A stretch of DNA of 64,000 nucleotides from Gonatopus flavifemur. Lineage: Eukaryota; Arthropoda; Insecta; Hymenoptera; Dryinidae. Of the stretch, positions 1-11,815 are shown piece by piece; the first letter of the stretch is position 1; every line of letters starts with the position of its first letter. A program made the translations under genes and the position numbers. The notes under the pieces are model-generated. The model was not told the DNA's origin. It saw nothing but the letters and a program-made list of their open reading frames with translations, and did not search any database. The stretch covers positions 18,990,001 through 19,054,000 of the forward strand of contig JAFFJZ010000001.1 of NCBI GenBank assembly GCA_018340375.1, in the 5' to 3' direction.

Positions 1-570
1 AGTGATACTTAAAATTTGAGAATATTTCTCAAATTCGTAATAATGATAAAACGGTTCATATTTTTGTTGGAAGAATGGGAAATTATCAATTCTTACCAAA
101 CAATAGATAAAAATACCAACTTTTCAAAAGTCGCGCATGCAATCTTATAAAGTGAATAATAAAATTTAGAAAATTTTGTTACTTACTTCATAAAATTTCA
201 TGCACGGAGAGAAATTTGTAGTTAAATTTACTATGTTATTATTGTTCCCGAGGAACAGACTGAATTCTGTCGGATTTTACTATGAAGGGCATATTTTTAC
301 TATGGTACAACAATAGAATGCTGATCATATTTACTATGTTTTATGGGGAAACCCGTCATAGTTCAGTCTGTTCCTCGGAAACAATAATAACATAGTAAAT
401 TTAACTACAAATTTCTCTCCGTGTGCGCGACTTTTGGAAAATTCATACTTCTTCCTATTCTTTGTTGGGTATTGATCTTTTTTATTTTTTTTAAGCGATA
501 CTCGACAGAAATGTGAACCGTTTTATCTTTATTACGAATTTTAGAAATATTCTCAAGTTTTGAGAAATAT
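1..570. repeat. Large inverted repeat cut by the left window edge
   Basis: Bases about 13-140 match the reverse complement of about 424-555. Both arms carry the reading AAAAGTCGCGCA at the inner end and a run around AAAACGGTTCA further out. The two arms therefore form a foldback whose outer left part lies beyond the window. The loop between the arms contains a separate small element at 203-423. No coding potential is visible. Confidence 0.7.
203..423. mobile_element. CAC...GTG foldback MITE, uninterrupted copy
   Basis: The element starts CACGGAGAGAAATTTG and ends with its inverted copy CTCTCCGTG. Long arms contain TTACTATGTTATTATTG and its complement. It is flanked on both sides by the dinucleotide TG, which I read as a 2-bp target duplication. 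A second, inverted copy lies at 28293-28888 and carries a nested insertion, so this copy supplies the empty site. It contains no ORF and is non-autonomous. Confidence 0.75.
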
Positions 571-1003
571 TCTCCAATTTTCTATTAAAGACTGTGAAAA
601 AAAACTTCCAAAACCCCCAAAGAGAGTTTGGCAGTTTCTTATACAAATTTTCTTTGGAAATTATCGTAAAAAAAGTTTGTAAAATCCGAAAAGTTTTATA
701 ATTTCCCGGAGATTTTCGAAACTTCCCAAATTTTTGTTCTTCAATCCACAAAGAGAGATCGAAAATTATTTTCCTGAGACAAGGTTGTGAATTTCCAAGC
801 ATTTTTGTGTGGAATTCAAAAAATTTTTTTTACAGTGAAGATTGCTATATTTTTCTCCGTTGACCAAATGTTGAATACTGATAAAGGGAATGAATGATGA
901 ATGTGTGATAACATTCCGAACTTCAAAAAATAAATAGCCTTTTAAACATTAATGTGCGACAAAAAGCTAAAGCTTCCTTATGGAAAACGAAATGCTTGGG
1001 GTC
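571..1003. other. AT-rich stretch, nothing recognised
   Basis: The outer part of the right palindrome arm fades out here. I see no ORF with protein-like composition and no clear repeat boundary. Confidence 0.5.
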
Positions 1004-1007
1004 TTTA

Positions 1008-1670
1008 GGGGGCGGTTCTCGTCAAGCAAATTCCGAAATGAGGTGATTTTCTTGAATTTTTTTTTCTTAAGAAGGAAGTAAATTAAGGATTCGAGTTACT
1101 TGAAACTCATTAAATGGGTCTTAAAGTACATGAAACAAATTTTCTCGAGTTAAAGAATTCGTATCCCGAAACCTTTTCGAGGCGTTTTTCTCGGAACCAT
1201 GTTTTTCAAGTTTAGCTCGACGATACCTCAGAAACTACTGAACGGATCGCTCTTTTTATTTTCATTTTGAAGCTGATAAATAGAGATGACATTTGCCTTT
1301 TTTTCTTTTTATAGCACTTTGATGAGCGAAAAAAAGGTAAAAAAACGCTACCAAAAGTTTGCATGCCTGTCATTTCTTTAATTTTGGACTCTTCATTGGT
1401 TTTATTAGTACAACCTCCAACAAATATAATATATTTCATAAAAATTTTTGGATTTCGATTTCTGATAATTTTTGTAAGTGCTGCTTTTTTATGTTTCAAC
1501 GCGTATCAACAATTCCCATGGCATTATTTTTCACAAAAAAAAATTTTTTATCTACTTAAAGACTCGTTTAACAAGCGTGAAAACCCCCGAGTTCTTCATT
1601 CACTTCCTTCCAAGAAAAAACAATTCGAGAAAATCACCTGATTTTGGGGTTGCTAGATGGGAGCCTCCCC
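1008..1670. mobile_element. TTAA-flanked foldback MITE (GGGGAGATTCTC family), copy 1
   Basis: The ends are GGGGGCGGTTCTCGTC on the left and the inverted GGGAGCCTCCCC on the right, bordered by TTTA (1004-1007) and TTAA (1671-1674). The arms share AGGTGATTTTCTCGAA and AAGAAGGAAGTGAATGAAG. Related copies lie at 27569-28215, 35327-35938 and 63341-63457, and all start next to TTAA. TTAA targets are typical of piggyBac-type transposases. No transposase is present. Confidence 0.7.
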
Positions 1671-1674
1671 TTAA

Positions 1675-2847
1675 CCCTCAACCACGCACCTTCGAAAAAA
1701 TCCCTAATCCACGCACCCGGGTCTTTTGGACCCGGCTCATCTTATTTTGGCTGTATTTTCTTCAAATATTATCCTTTTGAGATGATTTTTTTTTCAATCG
1801 ATTCGTCGTAATGTCAAGAATAGTAATCAGCATTGTGAAAGAAGATTTTCTTGGGATTTCTGTGAGTTATGTAGGAAAGAAGGAACATAAATCTGAAAAA
1901 AACAGTGAGAAAAACGATTTTTTTCAAAAAATCATATCTATCCCGCACAAAGACGTAAAGACAAAAATAACCACCGTTTTTTAATCAGAAAAAGTTTAAC
2001 TTCCAGGAAAAAAATAGTTCCTAATGATAGCTAGGAAAAAACATAATTATTTACAAGAGTGAAGTTGGGGTATTTTAAAGAATCCACAATTAGTGAATTA
2101 AAGATATTTATCGGAATATTAGAGGGAAAAAATATAGAAACCGATAAGAATAATGTTCGAAACACTCTTATCCTTCAAGACTATCCTTTGTTGATTATGA
2201 ATATCCTCAGTGCATATAAGTACATATACACTCAAGAAAAAATCATTTAAACTGAATATCGATTTGTTCTTTATCCAAAAAATATTCATTACTATCAGAA
2301 CTACAGTAGATGGAATGGAACAAAAACGATCACACTGGCGAAAATTAACCGTAAAAAATGCCATGGAGTGTGGGTGAAGTTAGAAGCGAATGTACCCTAA
2401 GAGTCATTTTGCGCTTTTGGAATGTAACATGTTACAGTTCCTTACGCGAATGTACATTATATTTTTCCCAGAGGATTTGTAGGAATAGAATTCAATCACT
2501 TTAATTCAATGCTTGCCCAAACTACACAACAATTCTGAAAGAACTTTAATGTACACATTTTGAACTTTCATAGTTCCCAATGAATTCATTATGAACTCTT
2601 TCTGAACTCATGTGCAGCGTAGGTAATCAATACCACTAAATACTTGCCAGACAAAAAATAAATGTATTTGATGCAAATATATATTTTTCAGTGTAGTTGA
2701 ATGAGTTATGATTCAATCCCCTCAGGGGGCTGCACACATATGTATACTTTTATCATATCGAAACAATACATCCTTCCTCAAAAGGATACATGAACATCTT
2801 CTATGCAGTCTTGAAACATTTTCCAGTTTTCCGCCGAAAAAAGTTAC
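1675..2847. other. One-ended GGGTCC-family fragment, then AT-rich DNA
   Basis: Directly after TTAA at 1671 comes CCCTCAACCACGCACC and the near-palindrome GGGTCTTTTGGACCC. This matches the end of the element at 2848-3066, so it is a truncated sister. The rest to 2847 is AT-rich with only short chance ORFs. I recognise nothing else in it. Confidence 0.5.
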
Positions 2848-3066
2848 ACAACCACGCACATCGGGTCCAAAGGACCCGAGCTGAATTTCAAATACATGCT
2901 ACTCGAAAACTAAGTGGCGGATCCCGGATTTCCAAAAAGCATTCAAAGCAGGGAGGTCCGAAATTGCTTACATTACAATACCAGCCCTTGGCTGTGCATT
3001 GTAACAGAATGAGAAGTAAAAGAAAAAATTGCTCGGGTCCAAAGGACCCAGGTGCGTGGTTGAGGG
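2848..3066. mobile_element. TTAA-flanked MITE with GGGTCCAAAGGACCC word
   Basis: The right end reads GGTGCGTGGTTGAGGG followed by TTAA at 3067-3070. The left end is a decayed inverted copy (CACAACCACGCACATC) next to TTAC. Each end is followed by the 15-bp word GGGTCCAAAGGACCC. The TTAA border suggests a piggyBac-type source. No ORF of interest. Confidence 0.6.
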
Positions 3067-3119
3067 TTAATAATTCTCATTGAATTGCTCAGTGTTTCGA
3101 TCCATCGAGATTGGAACAC

Positions 3120-3354
3120 ATGCGAGCGAAGCCAGCACCATGAACTATCAAATTCGGAAAAATGCGAGCGAAGCGACCACCTCTAACCTACAAACTTGCG
3201 AGTGAAGCGAGCACATTCGACATACAAATTTGCGAGCGGAGCGAGCACCATGTATCATCGAATTTTGATAAACTCGACCGAAGCGAGCGTCATTATCATT
3301 GTAACAGTGCGAGTGAAGCGAGCACCATGAATCATCAAATTTTGAAAAAGACAA
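3120..3354. repeat. Degenerate GCGAGCGAAGCGAGC minisatellite
   Basis: About six irregular units of roughly 40 bp each contain the word GCGAGCGAAGCGAGC, often followed by ACCATGAATCATCAAATTTT. The units are imperfect and partly inverted. Single or partial units recur near 6335 and at 35985-36140. The array replaces the lost 3' half of the mariner next to it. Confidence 0.65.
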
Positions 3355-4050
3355 GCGAACCAAGCGCAAGTCCAAATCAATCATTTGTTGTCGGGAGCGT
3401 TGAGTATTGACAGTTTCCCCAGGTTTCAGCAGCTCGTGGTAGATAACGCCCTTCTGATCCCACCAAACACACAGCATTGTCTTTCGTCCGTAGCGGTTTG
3501 GTCTTGCCGTCGATGTTGATGGTTCACCCGGAGTAACCCATGACTTTTTGCGCTTAAGATTCTCGAAATATATCCACTTTTCATCGCCAGTCACAATTCG
3601 ATGGAGAAATTACTTTCTTTGGAACCTGGCGAGCAGCATTTCGCATGATGTTTTGCGGTTTTCCTGCTGTTTTTCGTTGAGTTCATGTGGAACCCATTTC
3701 CTCACCTTTTGTATCTTTCCCATGACTTTCAACCGAAAGGAGATGGCTTCTCGGGTCACCTTTAACCGATCCGCCAGTTGCTGTTGTGTTTGAGCGTCGT
3801 CTTCGTCCAACAACGCTTGCAGGTCAGCGTCTTCAAACTTTTTCGGTGGTCTTCCACGTTCTTCGTTCCTGACGTCAAAATCGCCACTTTTAAACCGTTT
3901 GAACCACTCGAAACACTGTGTTTTACCGAGAGCATGCTCACCAAACGCCTCCACAAGCATTCGATGCGATTCGGCTGCGGTTTTCTTCAGATGAAAACAG
4001 AAAAGTAGTGCTGTCCGCAAATCGTAATTTGTTGGCACAAAACTCGACAT
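3355..4050 (-). pseudogene. Mariner transposase, truncated, one nonsense codon
   Basis: The reading starts at the ATG at 4050-4048 (MSSFVPTNYDLR). It shows the mariner N-terminal helix-turn-helix region, the linker WVPHEL and the first catalytic motif TGDEKW, then LCVWWDQKGV and ELLKPGE. A TAA interrupts the frame between the residues ARFQRK and FLHRIVTG (near 3607). The frame is unchanged across it, so this is a point nonsense and not a frameshift. The second and third catalytic aspartates are lost with the 3' end. The product cannot be active. Confidence in the family is high; the exact truncation point is approximate. Confidence 0.85.
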
Positions 4051-4184
4051 GTTTATCTCTAACAAACTAATGCTACTGAATGAAACTCGTGTTATTGTGA
4101 GTTGGAAATCTTTGTCGGATATCAATACAATAACAAGACACCGCCACCTATGGGCAAATTCCGATTTCATACTTACACACCCGG
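3355..4184 (-). mobile_element. Truncated mariner element
   Basis: The 5' terminal repeat is at the right edge (ACTTACACACCCGG on the plus strand, then TA). It resembles the ends of the elements at 29584 and 39219. The N-terminal two thirds of a transposase follow on the minus strand. The 3' third and the other terminal repeat are missing where the GCGAGCGAAG array begins. Confidence 0.7.
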
Positions 4185-4186
4185 TA

Positions 4187-4290
4187 TACCAAACATTCTC
4201 ATCAAAAGCATCAGACTTTCTATTATAAAATGTCATTATCCTACCATTAACTCCCAGAAAGTCTGGTACTTTTGAAGAGAATGTTTGGTA
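4187..4290. mobile_element. 104-bp hairpin MITE with TA borders
   Basis: TACCAAACATTCTC at the left is repeated inverted at the right (GAATGTTTGGTA). The arms run about 35 bp with AGACTTTCT near the inner ends and a loop of about 34 bp. TA lies on both sides. The element abuts the end of the truncated mariner at the same TA. Confidence 0.7.
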
Positions 4291-4292
4291 TA

Positions 4293-4656
4293 TAACTTCA
4301 AAATGCAAGTAGATCCGCAATATACTAGCGAGTCTAGTAATTTATAATAGATAATTTTTCTCCGTGTAGAAAAGTTTTCCCCATCGACGAGTAATTGATT
4401 ATATTGAATATTGATTATTTTGAATTTTAATTAAAATGAATATTGATTATTTTCAATATTGATTATATTAAATATTGATATTTTTTTTTATAATTTTGAG
4501 AGTTATGCAAAGATTCTCAGATATTCTCAGAATAATTTCTTCAGCCAGGTCTAGACAGCAATAAATGATTCACTAAAGAATTCTCGAAAAACATTCTTCT
4601 TGAATTCTTATAGAATTCCAGAAACCTTACACAACTCGAGAAGTCCTATTTCACGG
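4293..4656. repeat. AT-rich ATTGATTATTTT low-complexity tract
   Basis: From about 4388 to 4485 the word ATTGATTATTTT or ATATTGATTAT is repeated several times. The rest is plain AT-rich sequence. An orphan end TTTTTCTCCGTG at 4355-4369 resembles the ends of the CAC...GTG group, but I see no left partner. Confidence 0.45.
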
Positions 4657-4786
4657 CCCTGTTACAAATAATCTATAAAATCTCATTGACGAATGGGAAA
4701 ATGAATAGGTTTCGATGGAATTCAATGATATTCAATCAGAAATTTCACCATTTGTAATAGGATTCAATAGAATATTTCTACCCGGG
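4657..4786. mobile_element. CCC...GGG foldback MITE with GG target duplication
   Basis: It starts CCCTGTTACAAAT and ends ATTTCTACCCGGG, with GG on both sides. The interior carries repeats of ATTCAATGATATTC type. It is the uninterrupted relative of 42811-43510 and shows the empty site for the 559-bp palindrome inserted there. Confidence 0.75.
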
Positions 4787-5328
4787 GGAGATTTGAGAGT
4801 TGTTTCAAATATTCTCTCCGAGGTCTTGCGACAGTTTCAAGAATTTTCGAAAGAAATCCCAAATGTTCGTGAAATAGTCTGTTTCTGACTTCTTTAAGAT
4901 GTACTTAATATATTTGATTTTATTTTCAAAACGCATTATAATTAAATGAAGCCGAGTTGCAACTCCATGGATGTGAATGATTTGCATTACTGATTAACAA
5001 CATGTCCATTTAAAATGATCAAGATTTGAATATTCATTCTTCTTATTAGATTGTATTATGCCATCGAAAATGTTAATTAAAATTGATGTGTGTGCATTTT
5101 ATGTTCGATCCGGGAATTTCCCAAAAAATCCTGGAAAAAGTCGGAAATTGGTCGGGAATTCCAAAATCATATTTTGCTAGACACCCTGTTTAAGTAACAA
5201 TTTTGTCCTGCACTACTTTTTATAAGCCTTGCCCAATTCATGTTGAAACATACCAAGTATGTCAAATTGTCTATGTTGAAAATTTAACATAATTTCATTT
5301 CCAATTTCTAATGAATGTTTTATAGACA
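4787..5328. other. AT-rich stretch, nothing recognised
   Basis: Only short ORFs without protein-like composition are present, and no repeat boundary that I can define. Confidence 0.45.
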
Positions 5329-5629
5329 CACGCAGAGGAAAATTCTTGATGCAAAAGCGATTCCGAAAAATCTGCTTCGCTAAATTAGCAAAACGGTTGC
5401 TGTTACAGCAAAAGTATTGTTATTTCAGCAAGATATTTGGTCATTCAGTCAAATTTTCTAGCCGTCTGTATATCTACAATTCCGAATAGCGGAATGGCAA
5501 ACGCTTGTTAAAAGAACAAAATCTTTGCTGTAATAGCAAATTTTGTGCTAATTCAACAACAAGTTTTGCCATTTCAGTGAAGCAAATTTTCGAGGTTCGG
5601 TGTTTTAGCAACTTTTTTTCTCTGAGCGC
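5329..5629. mobile_element. Degenerate CAC...GTG-type MITE with GCAAA/CAGCAA words
   Basis: It starts CACGCAGAGGAAAA and ends TTTTCTCTGAGCG, with CA on both sides. The interior repeats short words of the type TTAGCAAAA, TTACAGCAAAA and TAATAGCAAATTTT. It looks like an old relative of the nested element at 28431-28803, whose interior uses the same TTGCTG/CAGCAA word. Confidence 0.5.
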
Positions 5630-6516
5630 ACCTTTGTGCTTATGGCATATCAAAATAAATTCAACATTTTCTCGGTCTTAGAGGGGGGCAGGGTCATATT
5701 TACGCTTAGGCTGCCGAGGCTGGGACTTGGGATAGCACGTTTTGTGGGGGCAGCACACAGATATCATGCAATTTTCGAATTATATATCATTTATATACAA
5801 TTATATGTAATTTTGAAAATTTTTCTATTCGGGATGTCACTCGTCCAATTTGATGACTTTCTCTTCAATATTCGTTTGAAAGGTTAGAGGCGGCATCTAA
5901 TGCTCCAGCTTTGGGCGGCACCTGGCCTCAGTCCGGCCTTGGAGCGTGAGAATATTTTTGAGCGAGAATTATGAGTGATAGGACTATCACCAGAGTGGAC
6001 TCTGATTACTTTCAATCTGCCTTCACGGTGACAGATGTATTTTAGTCGTTAGAACAGTCTCCCAGAATTCTTTTTCGTGCCATAAAAATCCACCAATCAC
6101 ATGCAATATCTCTTCTGGAAGGAGCTCTATACATAGTCAGAATTCGTGGAGCGGATCATTCAAAATTACTGAATTTTTTTCCCATTTCAATCAATGATGT
6201 GGAATCAGTCCAAGATAGCTCAATTGACTATCAGTCGCCATGGGAAGGAAATTACTCGCGGATCGGACCTTTGAGTAGCCCAATCGGCGAAAAATAACCC
6301 AACCGGGCCACCCTGCCTCCTACCTACAAAATTGCGAGCGAAGCGAGCTTCATCGCGCTCTCTAAATTCCTTGGGATAAAAAATTCACCCTCAAAGTGTG
6401 AAGATACTGCGAGTCCAACAAATCCATTCCGAAAGAGTGAATTTCTACTCTAACGGAGTCATAAAATCCACGCATGGAGAATATTTCATATATGACAGAA
6501 TTTTTTCAGATATCTA
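5630..6516. other. Old repeat debris upstream of the mariner
   Basis: A GC-richer patch at 5680-5945 (GGGGCAGCACACAG, GGGCGGCACCTGGCC) looks like a decayed transposon end, but I cannot classify it. A single GCGAGCGAAGCGAGC unit lies near 6337. At 6359 CTCTCTAAATTCCTTGG is one end of the CTCTCTAAA MITE group, without a right end. There is no gene. Confidence 0.4.
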
Positions 6517-7802
6517 TTAGGTGTACAAATAAGTTTCCGCGGTTTTTTATAAAAAATTAGGAATTTATTGTAAAGGAAAAGTACATTACGTTTTATTCAA
6601 AGTATTTTCCATCATTTGCCACTACTTTTCCCCATCTTTCTAGCAACATTCGGATACCCCGTCGAAAAAACTCTTCATCTTTTGACGCTATCCACAAATC
6701 TAGCCAATTTTTGGTGTCTTCATATGATGTGAAGCGCTGCTCAGACAGACCATGTGCCATCGACCGGAACAGGTGATAATCAGAAGGGGCTGAGTCTGGT
6801 GAATACGGCGGGTGGGGTAAAACTTGCCAGTTGAGTGTTTCCAAGTATGTTTTTACCGGCGCCGCAACATGTGGACGAGCATTATCGTGTAAAAGAATAA
6901 TTTTGTCGTGTCTGGAGTAGTAATGGGCGCGTTTTTCCTTAAGTGCCCGACTCAATCTCATCAATTGTGTTCGGTAGAGAGCTCCAGTAATGGTTTCGCT
7001 TGGTTTCAGCAATTCATAATACACGACACCAAGCTGATCCCACCAAATACACAGCATGAGTTTTTTTCCATGAATATTCGGCTTAGCTGTCGATGTTGAT
7101 GGTTCGCCGGGCTTAACCCATGACTTTCTCTTCTTTGAATTATCGTAGTGAATCCATTTTTCGTCACCAGTGACTATACGATGCAAAAAACTCTTTTTTT
7201 TATTCCTGGCAAGCAGCATTTCACTCATGCATAATCGGCGTTCAACGTCTCTCGGCTTTAGTTCATATGGAACCCAATTTCCTTGTTTTTGAATCATTCC
7301 TAACGATTTTAAACGATGTGAAATTGCTTGTTGAGTCACTTGTAGAGTAAGTGCAAGTTCTTTTTGCGTTTGGGACGAATCTTCCTCCAATAGTACTTCT
7401 AATTCCATGTCTTCGTACACTTTCGGCCTTCCACTGCGTTCTTTGTCTTTAACGTCAAACTCACCGTTCTTAAACTTTTGAAACCATTCCTGACAACTTC
7501 TCTCACTTAAAGCAGCTTCACCATATGCTTCTAGAAGCAATCGATGCGCCTCAGCTGCAGATTTTTTCACATTAAAGAAGTAAATCGAAAGTTCCCGCAA
7601 ATGATGCTTATTCGGAATAAAACTTGACATTTTTGCACGAAAAAAATTACGTGATGCTGATACGGAATCACTAGTACTTTAAGGTTATGGTGTTGCCAGA
7701 TGACTAAACTTGGGATATTACGTTTTACATCTGACAATTTCTCCATAACCTTCTGGTGGGGCCATCTTTTGACAAACCGCGGAAACTTATTTGTACACCT
7801 AA
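6517..7802 (-). mobile_element. Full-length mariner with intact transposase
   Basis: The terminal inverted repeats TTAGGTGTACAAATAAG and CTTATTTGTACACCTAA are bordered by TA at 6515-6516 and 7803-7804. The length of 1286 bp is typical for mariner. One uninterrupted transposase ORF lies inside on the minus strand. Confidence 0.92.
6593..7630 (-). CDS. Mariner transposase, 345 aa, uninterrupted
   Basis: This DNA cut-and-paste transposase would act in the nucleus on the flanking terminal repeats. It starts at ATG (MSSFIPNKHH). Residues about 1-110 hold the paired helix-turn-helix DNA-binding part, WVPYEL lies at about 119, and the D,D34D catalytic triad is D156 (TGDEKW), D249 (HDNARPH) and D284 (APSDYHLF). 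There are 34 residues between the last two by my count. The family motif YSPDLAPSD reads YSPDSAPSD here, a Leu-to-Ser change beside the third aspartate. The length matches the family. The absence of stops suggests a young copy, but activity cannot be read from sequence. Confidence 0.93.
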   Translation of the reverse strand: MSSFIPNKHHLRELSIYFFNVKKSAAEAHRLLLEAYGEAALSERSCQEWFQKFKNGEFDVKDKERSGRPKVYEDMELEVLLEEDSSQTQKELALTLQVTQQAISHRLKSLGMIQKQGNWVPYELKPRDVERRLCMSEMLLARNKKKSFLHRIVTGDEKWIHYDNSKKRKSWVKPGEPSTSTAKPNIHGKKLMLCIWWDQLGVVYYELLKPSETITGALYRTQLMRLSRALKEKRAHYYSRHDKIILLHDNARPHVAAPVKTYLETLNWQVLPHPPYSPDSAPSDYHLFRSMAHGLSEQRFTSYEDTKNWLDLWIASKDEEFFRRGIRMLLERWGKVVANDGKYFE

Positions 7803-7804
7803 TA

Positions 7805-10800
7805 AAAAAATCTTGCATTCGTGGCTCATATGGATCACATATGATTTTTATATGCCCTTATACATGATTCATTTTCAGTAGGGCCGGGGTTTTAGTAATT
7901 ATACCCAAACATGTGGTTAATTCTATCGACAAACGCTGTTAGAAAAATCTGCCTGAAACTTCATAAGAATATTATGAAGTTTTTTACATAATCATTGTAT
8001 TGAATTTCATAAGATATTGAATTCAATAATATAATTCTCAATGTTAAGAATTGTTTTCTCAATTGTAATAATATATTTTTGAAATTTAATAAACAATTGT
8101 TACATTTCAGAAAGAAATTTTGAAATTTCATCATCAATATTAAATTCAAGAACTATTATTGAATTCAATATGAAAATATGATATTTCATAAAGAATTTCG
8201 TATTAAATTTCAAGAATTTTCCTAACAGTGAACTTAAAGAAAAAATAGAAAAAATACATGGAAATTTGGACCTTCCGTGACCGAGTTGCTCGCTTCCCGA
8301 CAAATTTCGGCGAATTTACCGAAATTTTCTTTCACCCTACATTTTTTTCAGTAAATCAGTCCAAATCTTGAATATTTCATTCACGTATTCCCATCTATCG
8401 ATGTTTATCGTAATTCCCTATGTGGCAAGATATTTATACACTGTTCGAGAAATCCCTTCGATTGTATAACGAATATATCTCGATTATGCGTGAAAGCGAC
8501 AAAGGGGACAAATGATAATATGTATCTACAGTATATGTTGTATACTGGTGTAAGTTGATAAAAGTAACAACGGATATTCAATTCGTGTCTCGATACGCGT
8601 TATCGTTGGAATATATTATTATAATTAGAATACATTTCAAGTTTATCCTTCGTTCATTCGATTAATCGAATGTAAAATAAAAAGTTCTTCATTGTTGAAA
8701 ACTACGCGTGATAACACATTTTTTTGTTTCTCGCATATTACTCTCAACGAGTTGACCGAAGTTTACGATTTTGATGGCGCTTTGCCAAACATTCGTGAGA
8801 ACTTTCCAAGATGCCAGATTATTTGTTCTTTTCGATTCACTATGTTCTTTTTTTAAGAAAAAAACATCATTCTCGATCTCTGAGGACGAGTTCAAGGCTG
8901 TGCTGTGATCTTGGACTCAAAACATGTACGGTGACAATCAAATGAAAGTCCTCATCTTTCAAATTGGTCATTTTAACGAAACAGTAAATTTATGGATATG
9001 AATTGAGTTTCTCTTCGAGTACCGAACAGTGTGGTTGATGGAACAATCATCTGTGAATCACAATAACCAACCAACATCACGATTCAATTTCAATGAAAAT
9101 AAAAGCAAGGGAAAAACAACGTTGTAAACTCCCAACGATCGTTAGGCAAATTGATATATCATATATATATATATATATTGGAGTTATTTACTGTGAAGAT
9201 CTGTAACGAGCCGTAGCACCCTTTCACTTTTTACTGCAGAAAAACAAGGGACAGCGACTGTTTGTATGGGATTATTTTCAATATACGTCGTCTGAAGGAT
9301 GTATGCATTATCTACTCCATATTAGAATCCAATTTTGTCTCTTCTGATGAGTTAAATGTTTAATCACAGAAAATTACTACATAACAATCAACAAAAACAC
9401 AAATAGCATAAAACTGAAGCGATTCTTTCTCATATTAATAGAATAACTCTTCCTGTTCTTTTTAATTCATGATTGCAAAGATTTCTCTGCGGTCTGTTTA
9501 ATCGTTTCGTCGTTAAACTGATGTAGATTCTATTACAATTTTCATCAGAATCAATCAAATGTTGGTATAATCAAATTTTGAGTATAATCATTCAAAAAAA
9601 AATTCCCAGTTATTTCTCGATGATCAATCGTGACACATCAATGTTCACGTATTCGTAAAATTTTATTTTTAATCAAGTTTCTAGTCATGTTTTTGCCTAA
9701 TGGTTATTTCTGAAACTTCGTTTGAAATACATCTTTTACTATTTGCTTCACATTGAATCAATGCTGTACAAAATTATTTGATTACTTTGTTGAATGAACA
9801 TGAATTATATAATAATTTCTTTCATTCCCTGTGTCCTCGTGCTGACGGTCTTGAATGTTTACCATTGGAATTACGATGTTGGACAATGAGGCCTCGTCGA
9901 GCAAACTAGCAATTACTGTGTCTCAGTGAGATTATCATTGAATTTAACCCCAATCAGTCAACGCCACCCGCAGTTCCTTCGGAAATTTCTAATGAAATAT
10001 GTTTCTTGTTTACTAACCCTGGATGAAATTTATATTATTCTTCCGTTATTCCGTACCTCCTATCATTTTTCATTGAACAAAAGAATCGAATTTGAATCGA
10101 GTCTCTGTTCGTTCAATTACAACCAACTCGTCGGTCGACAACCTGAAAATTATGGAATCATATCAACTTTTCGACGATGAAAATATTAGATGTTTATCCC
10201 AGGAATTTTGTATTCAACTTTCGAAATGAGGACAGCTTTATTTTTACCTACGAGCAGTGCTTATACCCTTCACATTTACACGTAATGCACGACTTTATCG
10301 CATCTTTGATGATGATAAAATTATTCTCAAGAATTCTTGCCGAGGTGAATTTGGAAACTTTATAAATATGAATCGCAATGCCAACATTCAATCTTGATTA
10401 TTCTCTCTCGCGAGATGCAAAGTTGAGAAATTTTCTAGAGTTCATTGAAATCCTCGAATAAACACACTACACTACACGTTACTTGGACTACCAAAGAAAT
10501 GAGAATGTGAATTTTATTTACCCTCGTCGTGATAAAGCATCATCTTTACCCTCAATATTCTCCGATAAATCTAAACTATTTATCTCCGCGAAGTTTGTTC
10601 TCACAATAAGAAATATCATGACCCGCAGTGATAAAATTTGCACTCGATTCCGTTCGAATAGTGAAAATTTACCAATTAAAATGTTTCCGAGTATAATTCT
10701 TTATCAAGTTCGACGTTCGAGATGAATATTTGATGTTTCGTCGCTGTACGGTGCTTTCAAATACTTTCTTTTCGTTGAAAAGAAAGAGATTGCCAGACAA

Positions 10801-11815
10801 TGTAACTGTACAGCAACCTGCACGAGACGAAAGATTACACGAACACAATCGTAAAACACCACCATTTGTCAAGGCAAGATTTTTTTGTCATCAACTTCCT
10901 CCAAAGGGAGAATAAGCGCGTGAAGTCACGTCATACAAAATGCACAACCACCCATTCTTCCAACTTTTTCTCCCGAGTCGTATCAATGCTGCAACGGAAG
11001 GAGAAACATTAAACCAAAGAAATTCATTTTTCTCCTTCACTTTCAAGGACGACGGAAACGTTGCGAATCGTAACGATGAACGTGAAACTTTGTTTCTAAC
11101 TTTTGAAAAACAGTTTGAAAATTAAACACAATGCGCATATTTCTTCCTATACGTGCCCCGAGAAGCGACATAAATCAAAGTTGGGATAAATAATTTCATC
11201 ACCCGATCTAAAAATACGTCAGTAAAAATAAAACGATTCCGTATATCACTTTGGAACACAAAGCCACGGTCATATTTCCAGCGAAGTTTGCATGGCCGGC
11301 AATCTTATCTCACGAGATAAAATAATGATCCTTCCTCGACAAAACATTCTTCTCTGCAACATTGTTAGCAAAAAGCTGATAGATAACGTCTAATCGGCTA
11401 TAACAACTCACAATACTTTATACACAATTGATTTATTCAAAGTTTTCTTGTTCGATCGAGAGAAACAAATAGTTATGAGAGAACACGAATCAGATCGTTT
11501 AAAATTATCATACGAATCGGTGCACGCGAACAGGTTTGAGAATGGAACGTGTCAACTACCGTAGAGCGAATGAAGGTGAACGTATGGTTATCGGAATTCG
11601 ATATCACGATCTCGATACAGAGACATTTCCTTTCAAATATCAAATAATGATAATAATTTCAATCATTTATTTTTCAGGTGGCAAAGTGACGAGATTAAAA
11701 GGCTGATAAGATCGAATTCAAGCATTTCAACATTCCAAAAATATTGTGGATAAAGACTGATCTCCTCAAGTGCGGCCTAGAGTGTTGTGATTTTTTTTGT
11801 CCAATTCTTATTGAG
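7805..11815. other. AT-rich region before the first recognised kinase exon
   Basis: No protein-like ORF is visible. A low-complexity stretch of TTGAATTTCAT words lies at 7960-8220 and an (AT)n run at 9161-9178. A good splice acceptor (TTTATTTTTCAG) ends at 11678, but what follows is quickly stopped in all frames. It may begin an untranslated exon. The promoter and true first exon of the kinase gene are probably here or further left, but I cannot place them. Confidence 0.4.
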
